DNA of 64,000 bases. Origin: Ectothiorhodosinus mongolicus. Its GTDB lineage: Bacteria; Pseudomonadota; Gammaproteobacteria; Ectothiorhodospirales; Ectothiorhodospiraceae. The notes under the pieces were generated by a model. That model ran no database searches. It was not told the origin of the DNA and saw nothing but the letters and a program-made list of their open reading frames with translations. Of the stretch, positions 40,530 to 49,967 are shown one piece after another; positions within the stretch are counted from its first letter, which is position 1; every line of letters starts with the position of its first letter. Location of the stretch: contig NZ_CP023018.1 in the NCBI RefSeq assembly GCF_022406875.1, positions 345,575-409,574 on the forward strand, in the 5' to 3' direction. The position numbers and the translations under genes are program-made.

Positions 40530-42458
40530 ATGTCTGTCAGCCCAGAGCTAAAATCCGTGCCTTCCTCACGTGGCGTGCTCGCCCCGGTGCTGGATTTTCT
40601 ATCTCGTCATGAGCCTTTTAAGCGCATGGCAGGTGCCCATTTGGAATTTGCCGCGAAACGCATGAGCCTGATTTTTTATGCGGCGGAAGAAACTCTGTTA
40701 GAACCCTCCATGGGTCCGGTCCAAGCCCTCTACCTGGTTAAGCAAGGCCGCATCGCGCAGGAGCCCTTGGATCGTCAGGGACACGTCATGGGTGCAGCGC
40801 GCGAGCTTGATGCAGGCGCTCTTTTCTCGATAGGTGCGCTGGCATCACGTCGATCCGTTCGCTCGCGCTACCGAGCCACCGAAGACTCTTTCTGCTTGGT
40901 GTTGGGCGCACAAGATTTCAACGAACTGTCCAATCTCTCGGGCGTATTTCGTGATTTTTGTTCCCGCCGCCTCGCGGGGTTGGTGGATCAACTACTGACC
41001 GAAGCGCAGTCACGTGCTGCCATAGGGATGCCCGCAGAAACCACGCTTGGGTTGACCATCGCTGAGCGCATGCGCGAACAACCGCTTACCTGCCAGCCCG
41101 AAGCGGCTTTGCATGCCGTCCTTAGCGACATGTACGAACACAAATCCGATGCGGTGGTAGTCATTGACGGCGAGCAGCGTCCTGTGGGGATTTTCACCCT
41201 GCATGACCTCCTGTCTCGCGTCACCTTGGTGGGCAAATCCTTGCAAGAGCCGATTCGTAGCGTGATGACCACCGAGCCACTGAGTCTGCCCAGCGGCGCT
41301 TTGGCCTTGGAAGCAGCGACACTGATGGCTCGCCATGGCATGCATCATATCTGTGTTATCGAACGCGGGCGCTTGAAAGGCTTGCTGGCTGAGCAAGATC
41401 TCTTTTCTTCCAAACAATTAGATCTAGTCAAGCTGTCTTTGGCGATCGAGCAATGCCGCAGCATCGACGATCTGGCCGAGTTATCACGCTCCGTACAGCA
41501 GCTCATGGGGCAACTGCTCCTGCAGAGTTTGCGCACGGACCAAGTCATGCCCATGCTCAGCACTCTCAATGATCATATCAGCCGCCGCGCTATTGGCCTT
41601 CTGACTGAGATCCATGATGGCGATTTGCCGCAGTTCGATTGGCTGTCTTTCGGCAGCGAAGGTCGGCGTGAACAAACTCTGCTGACCGATCAGGACAATG
41701 GCATTATCTTCACCCCAGGACGCGGCAGCCTCGAGACCAGTCGACAAAGACTGGTGCGGCTGGCAACGCGTATCAATGAGGCGCTGCGGCGCTGCGGTTT
41801 TGCTTTGTGTCGCGGCCAAGTGATGGCCAGCAACCCCGAATACTGCTTGACGGCCGAGGAGTGGCGACAGAAGTTTGCGCGCTACATGGATGGCGGCAGC
41901 CCCGCGCATCTGCTTAAAGCCAACACCTTTTTTGATCTGCGTGTCCTGCATGGTCGCGAGGGTGCTACCGAGGATTTGCGTCAGTGGTTTTTGCAGAAAA
42001 CCTCGATGAACAGCCGTTTTCGTCGGCAAATGGCAGAAAACGCCTTACGCCTTCGCCCGCCGCTGAACTGGCTGGGTGATTTTAAACTGGCGCAGCGCGA
42101 CAGCGAACACGGCGGTGTTCTGGATTTGAAAGTCAATGGCGTCACGCCGGTGACCGATGCGGCACGCATTTATGCTTTGGCGATTAAATGTCCAGCCACG
42201 CATACCGAAGCACGACTCGAAGCTTGTGTCGCCGAGGGCATCATGAATGAGCAAGAAGTCTTGGCCTGGACTAAGGCTTATCGTTACATGCAAAGATTGC
42301 GTCTGCACCGCCAACTGCGGCGGCAGCAAGCCGGTCAACCCATGGACAATTACGTCGACCCGGCGGAGCTGGACCAGCTGCAAAAACACACGTTAAAAGA
42401 GGCCTTTCGCCAGGTGCGGCGACTGCAGTCGCGGGTGGCCTTGGATTATCAGTTGTAA
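40530..42458 (+). CDS. cNMP-binding / CBS / DUF294 nucleotidyltransferase signalling protein
   Basis: A 642-residue cytoplasmic protein. Order: cyclic-nucleotide-binding fold (about 15-140), a CBS pair (about 170-285), a GlnD-like nucleotidyltransferase domain (GSEGRREQTLLTDQDN from residue 375), and a DUF294 C-terminal helical domain. Relatives sit beside acetate symporters and are thought to control them or their regulators. ATG 40530 lies almost on the predicted sigma-54 start, so the mRNA would be leaderless, or translation begins later, for example at the GTG at codon 16 (40575). Confidence 0.85.
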   Translation: MSVSPELKSVPSSRGVLAPVLDFLSRHEPFKRMAGAHLEFAAKRMSLIFYAAEETLLEPSMGPVQALYLVKQGRIAQEPLDRQGHVMGAARELDAGALFSIGALASRRSVRSRYRATEDSFCLVLGAQDFNELSNLSGVFRDFCSRRLAGLVDQLLTEAQSRAAIGMPAETTLGLTIAERMREQPLTCQPEAALHAVLSDMYEHKSDAVVVIDGEQRPVGIFTLHDLLSRVTLVGKSLQEPIRSVMTTEPLSLPSGALALEAATLMARHGMHHICVIERGRLKGLLAEQDLFSSKQLDLVKLSLAIEQCRSIDDLAELSRSVQQLMGQLLLQSLRTDQVMPMLSTLNDHISRRAIGLLTEIHDGDLPQFDWLSFGSEGRREQTLLTDQDNGIIFTPGRGSLETSRQRLVRLATRINEALRRCGFALCRGQVMASNPEYCLTAEEWRQKFARYMDGGSPAHLLKANTFFDLRVLHGREGATEDLRQWFLQKTSMNSRFRRQMAENALRLRPPLNWLGDFKLAQRDSEHGGVLDLKVNGVTPVTDAARIYALAIKCPATHTEARLEACVAEGIMNEQEVLAWTKAYRYMQRLRLHRQLRRQQAGQPMDNYVDPAELDQLQKHTLKEAFRQVRRLQSRVALDYQL

Positions 42459-42554
42459 GCGTTGTTTCTTGTGTTTCACATGGAGAAAGGAGGAGTTGTA
42501 AAACATGCATTACCCCATCACTAACAACAAAGATGTACTTTGGAGGAGTCTGTC

Positions 42555-42821
42555 ATGAGTGCCAATCTACAGGAACAGAGAACAGCCTATTGGAATGCCA
42601 ACTTGCGCATTCTTGGGGTCTGTCTCGCGATCTGGTTTATCGCAGGATTTCTCCTGCCGATCTTCCTGGTCGATGCATTGAACACCATATCCCTGGGCGG
42701 TTATCCCTTGGGATTCTGGGTGGCCCAGCAAGGTTCGATTTATACGTTCTTGGCGTTGATCTTTTTCTACGCCTGGCGCATGAACAAGCTGGATCGCGAA
42801 TTTGACGTCGACGAAGACTAA
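42555..42821 (+). CDS. DUF4212 small subunit of a sodium:solute symporter
   Basis: An 88-residue membrane protein with two helices (about 22-45 and 56-76) and the family beginning, YWNANLRILGVCLAIWF. DUF4212 proteins accompany symporters of the type encoded next. GGAGGAG, 9 bases before the ATG, selects this start over a TTG 15 bases upstream. 15 bases separate it from the symporter. Confidence 0.93.
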   Translation: MSANLQEQRTAYWNANLRILGVCLAIWFIAGFLLPIFLVDALNTISLGGYPLGFWVAQQGSIYTFLALIFFYAWRMNKLDREFDVDED

Positions 42822-42836
42822 CAGGGGATCAAAATA

Positions 42837-44606
42837 ATGGAACTTAAGACCATGATTTACCTGGTGGTCGGTGCCTCGTTCTTGCTTTATATCGGCATCG
42901 CCATCTGGGCCCGGGCTAGTACCACCGGGGAATTTTACGTTGCAGGCAAAGGGGTTAACCCGATCGCCAATGGTATGGCGACGGCGGCTGACTGGATGTC
43001 TGCAGCATCCTTCATCTCCATGGCAGGTCTGATCGCCTTCTTGGGTTACAGCGGTTCGGTGTACCTGATGGGTTGGACCGGTGGCTACGTGCTGATGGCT
43101 TTGTTGCTTGCCCCTTACTTGCGTAAGTTCGGTAAGTTCACTGTGCCTGAGTTCGTCGGTGACCGCTTCTATTCCACTGGAGCTCGCGTGGTGGCCGTTA
43201 TCTGCTTGCTCATCATCTCCATCACTTACGTGGTGGGCCAGATGCGTGGTGTGGGTATCGTGTTCTCCCGCTTCCTCGAAGTGGACATTCTCATCGGCCT
43301 GATCGCCGGCATGAGTATCGTGTTCATCTACGCGGTGCTGGGCGGCATGAAAGGCATTACCTACACGCAGATTGCGCAGTATGTGGTGCTGATCTTCGCT
43401 TACACTGTGCCTGCAGTGTTCATCTCCATCCAGCTTACTGGCTGGTTCCTGCCCCAGTTCGGGTTGGGCGGCACGCTCAGCGGCAGCGACGGAGTTTACC
43501 TGCTCAATGCACTGGACAGCATGATGGTCGATCTCGGCTTCAACGAGTATTCCACCAATAGTAGCTTCAGTACGCTGAACATGTTCCTGTTGACCATGTC
43601 ACTGATGATCGGTACTGCCGGTCTGCCGCACGTAATCATCCGTTTCTTCACGGTGCCGCGTGTGCGTGATGCTCGTAAGTCTGCAGGTTGGGCTTTGGTG
43701 TTCATCGCCCTGCTGTACACCACTGCTCCGGCTGTGGGTGCCATGGCTATGTACAACCTGGTCAACACCCTCTACCCCGGCGGTGTGGGTAATGTCAGTG
43801 AAGCAATGGTTTACGACGAGCGTCCAAGTTGGATGCGGACTTGGGAAAGAACCGGTCTGCTGAACTTTGACGATAAGAATGACGATGGTCGTATTCAGTA
43901 CTACAACCAAAACAATCCGCCTGCTTGGGTGGCCGAAAACAATTTGCAAGGTAACGAGCTGGCACGTTTGGACCGTGACATCATGGTGCTCGCCAACCCG
44001 GAAATTGCGGCACTACCCAATTGGGTGATTGCTTTGGTGGCAGCCGGTGGTATCGCTGCTGCGTTGTCTACTGCGGCCGGTCTGCTGTTGGCGATTTCTT
44101 CCGCCATCTCGCATGACTTGCTCAAGGGGGTATGGATGCCCAACATCTCAGAGAAAAACGAGCTATTAGCGGGCCGTCTATCGATGGTCGCGGCGATTTT
44201 GCTCGCTGGTTATCTGGGACTGAATCCGCCGGGCTTTGCGGCGGAAGTGGTGGCCTTGGCCTTTGGTCTGGCAGCTGCTTCGCTGTTCCCCGTGCTGATG
44301 ATGGGTATTTTCTATAAGCGGATGAACAAGGAAGGTGCGATCGCCGGTATGTTGGCCGGTCTGCTGAGCACCATGCTTTATATCTTCTTGTTCAAGGGCT
44401 GGTTCTTCTTCCCGGGTACCAATTTGCTGGTCGATAATGCCGACAATTGGATCTTCGGGATCTCGCCGCAGAGCTTTGGTACGGTCGGCGCGGTCATTAA
44501 CGTGATCGTCGCAGTGACAGTAGCCAAACTCACGGCACCCCCGCCGCAGGAGATTCAGGACTTGGTGGAAAGCGTGCGCGTGCCGCGTGCTGACGCCACT
44601 TCCTAA
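42837..44606 (+). CDS. sodium:solute symporter, acetate-type (VC_2705 subfamily)
   Basis: A 589-residue inner-membrane permease of the SSS family, probably importing acetate or other short monocarboxylates with sodium. The N-terminal half shows FYVAGKGVNPIANGMATAADWMSAASFI and GYVLMALLLAPYLRKFG, typical of ActP-like members. An unusual hydrophilic loop of about 60 residues (ERPSWMRTWERTGLLNFDDK to LDRDIMVLAN) separates two helices and includes the acidic stretch NFDDKNDDGR, which resembles a calcium-binding loop; such inserts occur in this subfamily. A strong terminator follows. Confidence 0.93.
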   Translation: MELKTMIYLVVGASFLLYIGIAIWARASTTGEFYVAGKGVNPIANGMATAADWMSAASFISMAGLIAFLGYSGSVYLMGWTGGYVLMALLLAPYLRKFGKFTVPEFVGDRFYSTGARVVAVICLLIISITYVVGQMRGVGIVFSRFLEVDILIGLIAGMSIVFIYAVLGGMKGITYTQIAQYVVLIFAYTVPAVFISIQLTGWFLPQFGLGGTLSGSDGVYLLNALDSMMVDLGFNEYSTNSSFSTLNMFLLTMSLMIGTAGLPHVIIRFFTVPRVRDARKSAGWALVFIALLYTTAPAVGAMAMYNLVNTLYPGGVGNVSEAMVYDERPSWMRTWERTGLLNFDDKNDDGRIQYYNQNNPPAWVAENNLQGNELARLDRDIMVLANPEIAALPNWVIALVAAGGIAAALSTAAGLLLAISSAISHDLLKGVWMPNISEKNELLAGRLSMVAAILLAGYLGLNPPGFAAEVVALAFGLAAASLFPVLMMGIFYKRMNKEGAIAGMLAGLLSTMLYIFLFKGWFFFPGTNLLVDNADNWIFGISPQSFGTVGAVINVIVAVTVAKLTAPPPQEIQDLVESVRVPRADATS

Positions 44607-44630
44607 TCCCCTTTTTGTAAGGAAGTAAGA

Positions 44631-44662
44631 GAAGGGCCCGCACTGCGGGCCCTTCTTTTTTT
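44631..44662 (+). terminator. intrinsic terminator after the symporter
   Basis: GAAGGGCCCGCA and TGCGGGCCCTTC form a 12-base stem, followed by T7. Confidence 0.9.
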
Positions 44663-44728
44663 GGACATCTAAGCTGCGATGGGATATCCATGGCATGATG
44701 TCTTCTCTGCCCCACTGGATCATGACTC

Positions 44729-45760
44729 ATGGCTGCTAATGCCGCTTTGCAACGGATTCGGCAAAGTAGGAACCGAGAGACTTTATTCACGTTTGCCTCG
44801 CGACTGCCTGGCTTGCAGTCAGAGTGGTGGCAAAGCGGCCTGAACGCCTATGAGCTGGGCGTGCAATTCACCCGCATCAGTGATGCCATCACCCAACGAT
44901 TGATTCAGCTGGCCATCGAAGATCTGGGGACGCCTCCTATCGCCTTTGCCTGGCTAGCCTGTGGCTCTCAAGGCAGATGTGAGCAACTGGCTCACACCGA
45001 TCAAGACAATGCCTTAATCCTCAGCCAACCGCCCAACAGCATGCAAGGCGATTATTTTCAGACCCTGGCCGCTCGCGTCACCGAGGATTTACATACCTGC
45101 GGATTTACCCTGTGCCAGGGTGGCATCATGGCCAGCAATGCAGAATGGTGCCAGCCTGTCGAGGTTTGGCGGAATTACTTCAATCAGTGGATTGCCCACC
45201 CCGACAAACGCGCCCTGATGTTGGCCAATAATTTCTGTGATCTGCGCACCATTACAGGTTCAACCGGCTTATTGCAGAGCGTATTAAAACCTAGCTTCGC
45301 TAGCGCTCAAGCGCATCGACGCTTTATCACTGCCTTGGCCGCTGAAGCCCTGCGCTCTCGCCCCCCTCATCGCTTGCCATTTTGGTTAACCCTGCGTCGC
45401 GGACGACGCATCGATCTCAAACAGTCCGGATTGATGCCCATCATCGCTCTGGCGCGTGTCTTGGCCTTGGAGTGTGGGTGCCGACACACGCATACACGAC
45501 ATCGACTGCAAGCAGTCATCGGTGCGGGCCTCTTGAGTCGCTCGAACGGCACGGAGTTAATCCATGCCTGGGATACCCTCGCGCGCTTAAGATTGGCGCA
45601 CTTTGACCAGCAGTACCAAAGACTGGGGAGGTTTAGCAACCAAGTGCGAGTGGCCCAACTGCCGCGTCAAGATCAAAAAGCATTACAAACGGCCTTTGCC
45701 AGTATTCGCCTAATGCAGCAATGGCTTGCGCATCGTTTTTCGGCGGAAATAGTGCAATGA
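44729..45760 (+). CDS. DUF294-type nucleotidyltransferase without sensor domains (paralogue of the 40530 protein)
   Basis: A 343-residue protein aligning with only the C-terminal half of the cNMP/CBS/DUF294 protein: GSQGRCEQLAHTDQDN from residue 79 retains the GS and DxD nucleotidyltransferase residues, and CGFTLCQGGIMASNAEWC corresponds to CGFALCRGQVMASNPEYC in the larger protein. It has no cNMP or CBS domain. It lies between the symporter terminator and acsA, so probably has its own promoter. Its substrate protein or nucleotide is unknown. Confidence 0.85.
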   Translation: MAANAALQRIRQSRNRETLFTFASRLPGLQSEWWQSGLNAYELGVQFTRISDAITQRLIQLAIEDLGTPPIAFAWLACGSQGRCEQLAHTDQDNALILSQPPNSMQGDYFQTLAARVTEDLHTCGFTLCQGGIMASNAEWCQPVEVWRNYFNQWIAHPDKRALMLANNFCDLRTITGSTGLLQSVLKPSFASAQAHRRFITALAAEALRSRPPHRLPFWLTLRRGRRIDLKQSGLMPIIALARVLALECGCRHTHTRHRLQAVIGAGLLSRSNGTELIHAWDTLARLRLAHFDQQYQRLGRFSNQVRVAQLPRQDQKALQTAFASIRLMQQWLAHRFSAEIVQ

Positions 45761-45864
45761 TTGACCGAGTTCGGCACACTAGGGATTGGCAAATGAGAAA
45801 ATAAAACGCCATACCGAAAATAACGGTTCAGGACTCACAAAAAAGACTCAGGAGGGAAACACCG

Positions 45865-47808
45865 ATGTCGGAGGTTAAGCTTCACGCAGTACCCCAAGAT
45901 TTCGCGGCCAAAGCGCATGTCAATGCAGCCGACTATGAAGCCATGTATCAGCGGTCCATTAAAGACCCCGATGGCTTTTGGGCAGAGCAGGCAGAGGCCT
46001 ATCTCAGCTGGTTTAAAAAATGGGACAGTGTCCGCAGTGGTGATTTCACCGGCGAAGCCAAAATCACCTGGTTTCAGGGCGGAAAAATTAACGTCGCGCA
46101 CAATTGCTTGGATCGCCACTTAGAGACGCGCGGCGATCAAGTCGCCCTGATCTGGGAAGGCGACGATCCCAGCGAAGACCGTAAAATCACCTACCGTCAG
46201 CTGCATACCGAAGTATGCCAATTTTCCAATGTCCTCAAAGAACAAGGCGTGGGCAAAGGCGATCGGGTTTCCATTTATCTGCCGATGATTCCTGAGGCGG
46301 CGGTGGCCATGTTGGCCTGCGCTCGCATCGGCGCGGTGCACTCCATCGTCTTCGGCGGCTTTTCGCCAGACGCCTTGCGCGACCGCATTCAAGATGCTGA
46401 GGCCAAGGTCTTGATCACTTCCGATCAAAGCCTGCGCGGCGGTCGTAAGGTGCCACTGAAAACCAATGCCGATAAAGCCGTGGCACAGTGCCCCAGCATC
46501 AAAGCCTGTTTCATCGTCAAGCGCGGCGGCGAGCCCGTCGAGTGGGACGATAAACGCGATATCTGGTACCACGAAGCCATCGCTAAGGCCAGCACCGACT
46601 GCCCGGCAGAACCCATGGATGCGGAAGACCCACTGTTCATTCTCTACACCTCTGGTTCCACCGGGAAGCCCAAAGGCGTGATGCACACCACCGGCGGCTA
46701 TTTGCTGCAGACAGCAATGACCCACAAGTTAGTATTCGATTATAAGGAAGGCGAAGTTTATTGGTGTACCGCAGATGTGGGCTGGGTCACGGGCCACAGC
46801 TACATCATCTATGGCCCGCTGGCCAATGGGGCCATCTCACTGATGTTTGAGGGCGTTCCCAATTATCCCGACAATGGCCGCTTCTGGCAGGTCTGTGACA
46901 AACATAACGTCTCGACCTTCTACACCGCACCCACCGCGATTCGCATGTTGATGGGCGCCGGGGATGAGTTTGTAACCAAACACAAGCGCTCCAGCCTGCG
47001 CCTTTTAGGTACGGTGGGTGAGCCCATCAATCCTGAAGCCTGGGAGTGGTATCACCGCGTCGTGGGGGATGGTCGCTGCCCCATCGTCGACACATGGTGG
47101 CAAACGGAGACCGGTGCGCACATGATCGTGAACCTGCCGGGCGCCGTCGATATGAAGCCCGGATCCGCCACCAAGCCCTTCTTCGGTGTCGAGCCTATAC
47201 TGGTCAATGATAAGGGCGAAGAGCTCACCGAGACTGAAGCCGAAGGTAATTTGTGTATCCGCAACCCCTGGCCCAGCATCATGCGCAGCCTCTGGGGTGA
47301 CCATAAACGCTTTGTCGAGACCTATTTCTCGATGTACCCCGGCCTGTACTTCACGGGTGATGGCGCACGTCGTGACAAAGATGGCTACTACTGGATTACC
47401 GGTCGCGTCGATGATGTGTTGAACGTCTCGGGTCATCGTTTGGGGACAGCGGAAATCGAATCCGCTCTCGTTTTGCATCCCAAAGTGGCTGAGGCCGCCG
47501 TTGTGGGTTACCCACACGACCTTACCGGCCAGGGCATTTATGCCTATGTCACTTTAATGGCCGGTGAAAAAGGCGATGATGAACTGGCTAAGGAATTGGT
47601 CACATTGGTGCGCAAAGAGATCGGGCCGATTGCGAAGATCAATCTACTGCAGTTTGCACCGAACCTGCCTAAGACCCGCTCAGGCAAGATCATGCGTCGT
47701 ATTTTGCGCAAGATTGCTGCTAATGAGCTGGACAGCCTCGGCGACACTTCAACCTTGGCTGATCCCGAGGTGGTTAATGTACTGATTGACCATCGCTTAA
47801 ATAAGTAA
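45865..47808 (+). CDS. acsA: acetate-CoA ligase (acetyl-CoA synthetase)
   Basis: Activates acetate via acetyl-AMP. The 647 residues are the normal length; [26 protein letters not shown] and [17 protein letters not shown] are the nucleotide-binding motifs, and [11 protein letters not shown] contains the lysine acetylated in known enzymes. CAGGAGGG lies 10 bases before the ATG. It ends at a strong terminator. Confidence 0.97.
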   Translation: MSEVKLHAVPQDFAAKAHVNAADYEAMYQRSIKDPDGFWAEQAEAYLSWFKKWDSVRSGDFTGEAKITWFQGGKINVAHNCLDRHLETRGDQVALIWEGDDPSEDRKITYRQLHTEVCQFSNVLKEQGVGKGDRVSIYLPMIPEAAVAMLACARIGAVHSIVFGGFSPDALRDRIQDAEAKVLITSDQSLRGGRKVPLKTNADKAVAQCPSIKACFIVKRGGEPVEWDDKRDIWYHEAIAKASTDCPAEPMDAEDPLFILYTSGSTGKPKGVMHTTGGYLLQTAMTHKLVFDYKEGEVYWCTADVGWVTGHSYIIYGPLANGAISLMFEGVPNYPDNGRFWQVCDKHNVSTFYTAPTAIRMLMGAGDEFVTKHKRSSLRLLGTVGEPINPEAWEWYHRVVGDGRCPIVDTWWQTETGAHMIVNLPGAVDMKPGSATKPFFGVEPILVNDKGEELTETEAEGNLCIRNPWPSIMRSLWGDHKRFVETYFSMYPGLYFTGDGARRDKDGYYWITGRVDDVLNVSGHRLGTAEIESALVLHPKVAEAAVVGYPHDLTGQGIYAYVTLMAGEKGDDELAKELVTLVRKEIGPIAKINLLQFAPNLPKTRSGKIMRRILRKIAANELDSLGDTSTLADPEVVNVLIDHRLNK

Positions 47809-47830
47809 CATCAGCTTGGCCTAGAGTGAG

Positions 47831-47866
47831 ACGGCCGCCACCCCAAAAAGGTGGCGGCCGTTTTTT
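47831..47866 (+). terminator. intrinsic terminator after acsA
   Basis: ACGGCCGCCACC and GGTGGCGGCCGT form a 12-base stem with loop CCAAAAA, followed by T6. It may serve only the + strand gene; nudF converges 10 bases away. Confidence 0.9.
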
Positions 47867-47875
47867 ATGGGGCGC

Positions 47876-48466
47876 TCAGGTCCACTGAGCTTGGATTTGT
47901 TCTCTGTGCAGCATCAACCACTGTAAGGCAATGACGCCCATGGCATTGTCGATGCGCTGCTGTCTAAGCAATTCAAAGGCCTCTTCGGCATCCAGCACAT
48001 GCGTGCGGATATCTTCACCTTCATATTCCAGCCCATGGATGCCGCCAGCATTGGTAAGATCGGCATTGGCGACATAAATCGTAATGCGCTCCGAGGTGCC
48101 GCCGGGTGATGAGTAATAATCATGCACATGAACGAGTTCTTGTAGCGGGCAGTTGGCTTCCTCCAAGGCTTCGCGGCGCACGACCTCCTGAGGGTTTTCG
48201 CCCGGGCCAATCATGCCGGCGATAATTTCTATCAGCCAAGGGCTATGCGGCGATTCCAGTGCGCCTACGCGGAACTGTTCAATCAGCAAGACTCGGTCCG
48301 CTATTGGATCATAGGGCAGAACGCCAGCAGCATGACCACGATCGAGTAGTTCTCGCTGCACCTCAATCGGCTCACCACCGGCAAAGCGGCTATGGCTAAG
48401 CTGCAAGCGTCGCAGCTTGAAGAATCCATCGTAGAGCATTTCTTGATTGAGCAACTTCCAGTTCAT
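47876..48466 (-). CDS. nudF: ADP-ribose pyrophosphatase (Nudix)
   Basis: Hydrolyses ADP-ribose to AMP and ribose 5-phosphate. The 196-residue protein carries the Nudix box GMIGPGENPQEVVRREALEE; the usual glycine after EEx is asparagine here (EEANC). The N-terminal LLDRGHAAGVLPYDP and the LIEQFRVG segment match the NudF group. Single-gene unit converging with acsA. Confidence 0.93.
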   Translation of the reverse strand: MNWKLLNQEMLYDGFFKLRRLQLSHSRFAGGEPIEVQRELLDRGHAAGVLPYDPIADRVLLIEQFRVGALESPHSPWLIEIIAGMIGPGENPQEVVRREALEEANCPLQELVHVHDYYSSPGGTSERITIYVANADLTNAGGIHGLEYEGEDIRTHVLDAEEAFELLRQQRIDNAMGVIALQWLMLHREQIQAQWT

Positions 48467-48507
48467 TGTGATGCCTCTATCCGCCTGAGCAGGCTATAAT
48501 TGCGACC

Positions 48508-48825
48508 ATGCAACCGCTACACGCTCTATTAGGCCAATTGATGGGTCGTCATGCGACGATTGACGGTATTCATTGCGAAGTCATCGATATCCTCAAAACC
48601 GATACGGTGGCTAGGGTGGTTTTGGCAGAAGTGCATGGCCAACCGATGATTCAACCCGACCAACACGGCGAACCGCATCGCCGCGTAGGACGAACTTTTA
48701 CCCTGTCGGTCTTGAATGAAGAGGGTCGAGACCTGCATCCAGTCATTAGCCACATCGCTGGCGATGCTCTGGCTGGGGATCTATTCAGGACGCTTTTTTC
48801 CAACGAGCCAACTCTTCATCGCTGA
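48508..48825 (+). CDS. hypothetical protein, unknown family
   Basis: A 105-residue mixed alpha/beta-looking protein ([20 protein letters not shown]) with no signal or membrane segment. A TATAAT lies 7 bases before the ATG, implying a very short or absent leader. The last 41 bases overlap the 3' end of the convergent ycaR, unusual for two real genes. The amphipathic residue pattern looks protein-like; no family recognised. Confidence 0.5.
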   Translation: MQPLHALLGQLMGRHATIDGIHCEVIDILKTDTVARVVLAEVHGQPMIQPDQHGEPHRRVGRTFTLSVLNEEGRDLHPVISHIAGDALAGDLFRTLFSNEPTLHR

Positions 48826-48982
48826 GACTGCGCGCCTCATCTTCTAACATCACCGGAATATCCTCCTTGATGGGGTAGGCCAGACCTGCGCTGCAGGAAA
48901 TGAGTTCCTGATTTTCTTTATCCCAAATCAGCGGCCCCTTGGTCACCGGGCAAACCAGAATTTCCAGCAGATGCTTATCCAT
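48785..48982 (-). CDS. ycaR: Trm112-family zinc-ribbon-like protein
   Basis: A 65-residue protein starting [18 protein letters not shown]. Family members fold as small zinc-ribbon-like domains; here the positions corresponding to the second metal pair hold non-cysteine residues, which is common in YcaR. The start overlaps the lpxK stop by 8 bases (ATGGATAA). kdsB, the usual next gene, is absent from this site. Confidence 0.9.
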   Translation of the reverse strand: MDKHLLEILVCPVTKGPLIWDKENQELISCSAGLAYPIKEDIPVMLEDEARSLSDEELARWKKAS

Positions 48983-49967
48983 GTTTCTTCTCCTCGACCG
49001 CAGCAATCCGCTGCGCCAGTTCAGTGAAAAATGTTGGGTCACACTCCGCCGTCACCGGCACAACCCAATGATGGGCTTGCGCCCATGTCCGACATTTTAC
49101 GGCATCTTTCTCAGTCATCAGAATGGGCCACTCAGGACTGAGCGCCAAATCACCCTCGGTGTAGGCGTGATGGTCCGCAAAAGCATGTTCACGCACCTCA
49201 AGCCCGGCCTTGCGAAGCAGCGCAAAAAATCGCGGCGGATGACCGATCCCTGCCACCGCATGCACCGCCTGCCCAGAAAACTCATTAAGGGGACGGATTT
49301 GTTTTTTATCCCCCAGCGCGTACACAGGCCCGGCGGATAAAGACATCGCATAGGTCTGAGGTTCGGACATCGGCTCACCCCCATGCACCACGCGCATATC
49401 CACGGTCTTCCAGCGGGATACGGGCTCGCGCAATGGGCCCGCAGGCAAACAAAAACCATTACCCCAACGGCGATCACCATCCATGAGAGCAATCTCGATA
49501 TCTCGAGATAGTGCATGATGCTGCAGTCCGTCATCGCTGACGATGATGTCGCAGTCGCTTTGTTCCAATAAACGCTGTGCGGCGCGATAACGATCAGCAT
49601 CGATCATCACTGGGCATTGCGTTGCAGCAGCGATCAATACCGGCTCATCACCGCCCAATTGCGGCGACAACTCTGGGGTCACCAGCAATGGGCGCTGCCC
49701 GAGCTTAGCGCCATAACCGCGACTGATCACTCCGGGACGAAAACCTTGGGTTTTAAGCCATTGGCAAACAGCGATCACCAAAGGGGTCTTGCCGGTGCCA
49801 CCGACCGTCAGATTACCCACCACGATCACAGCGCGCACTGCTAGGCGCGGCCTCGAGGCAGCCAATGCTTGCGCGCGTTGGCGCCGCCATGCGGCCAAGA
49901 GCCGGTAAAGCAGGGAGAGCGGCCATAACACCAGCGCCACGGGCCCACGTTGTTGCCAGAACCTCAC
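48975..49967 (-). CDS. lpxK: tetraacyldisaccharide 4'-kinase
   Basis: Phosphorylates the lipid A disaccharide at the inner membrane. The 330-residue protein has a membrane-associated N-terminus, P-loop [20 protein letters not shown] and [16 protein letters not shown]. Its start overlaps the preceding gene by 4 bases (ATGA), placing it in the comEC-exbBD-msbA run. Confidence 0.96.
   Translation of the reverse strand: MRFWQQRGPVALVLWPLSLLYRLLAAWRRQRAQALAASRPRLAVRAVIVVGNLTVGGTGKTPLVIAVCQWLKTQGFRPGVISRGYGAKLGQRPLLVTPELSPQLGGDEPVLIAAATQCPVMIDADRYRAAQRLLEQSDCDIIVSDDGLQHHALSRDIEIALMDGDRRWGNGFCLPAGPLREPVSRWKTVDMRVVHGGEPMSEPQTYAMSLSAGPVYALGDKKQIRPLNEFSGQAVHAVAGIGHPPRFFALLRKAGLEVREHAFADHHAYTEGDLALSPEWPILMTEKDAVKCRTWAQAHHWVVPVTAECDPTFFTELAQRIAAVEEKKHG

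Noticed and set aside
45770-45800. Possible sigma-54 promoter upstream of acsA (GGCACACTAGGGATTGGC)
   Set aside because: The GG and GC doublets do not have the 10-base separation required.
49283-49315. GGGGACGGATTT...ATCCCCC inside lpxK looks like a repeat arm
   Set aside because: The encoded [15 protein letters not shown] aligns with the usual LpxK segment with no insertion, and no inverted partner is present.
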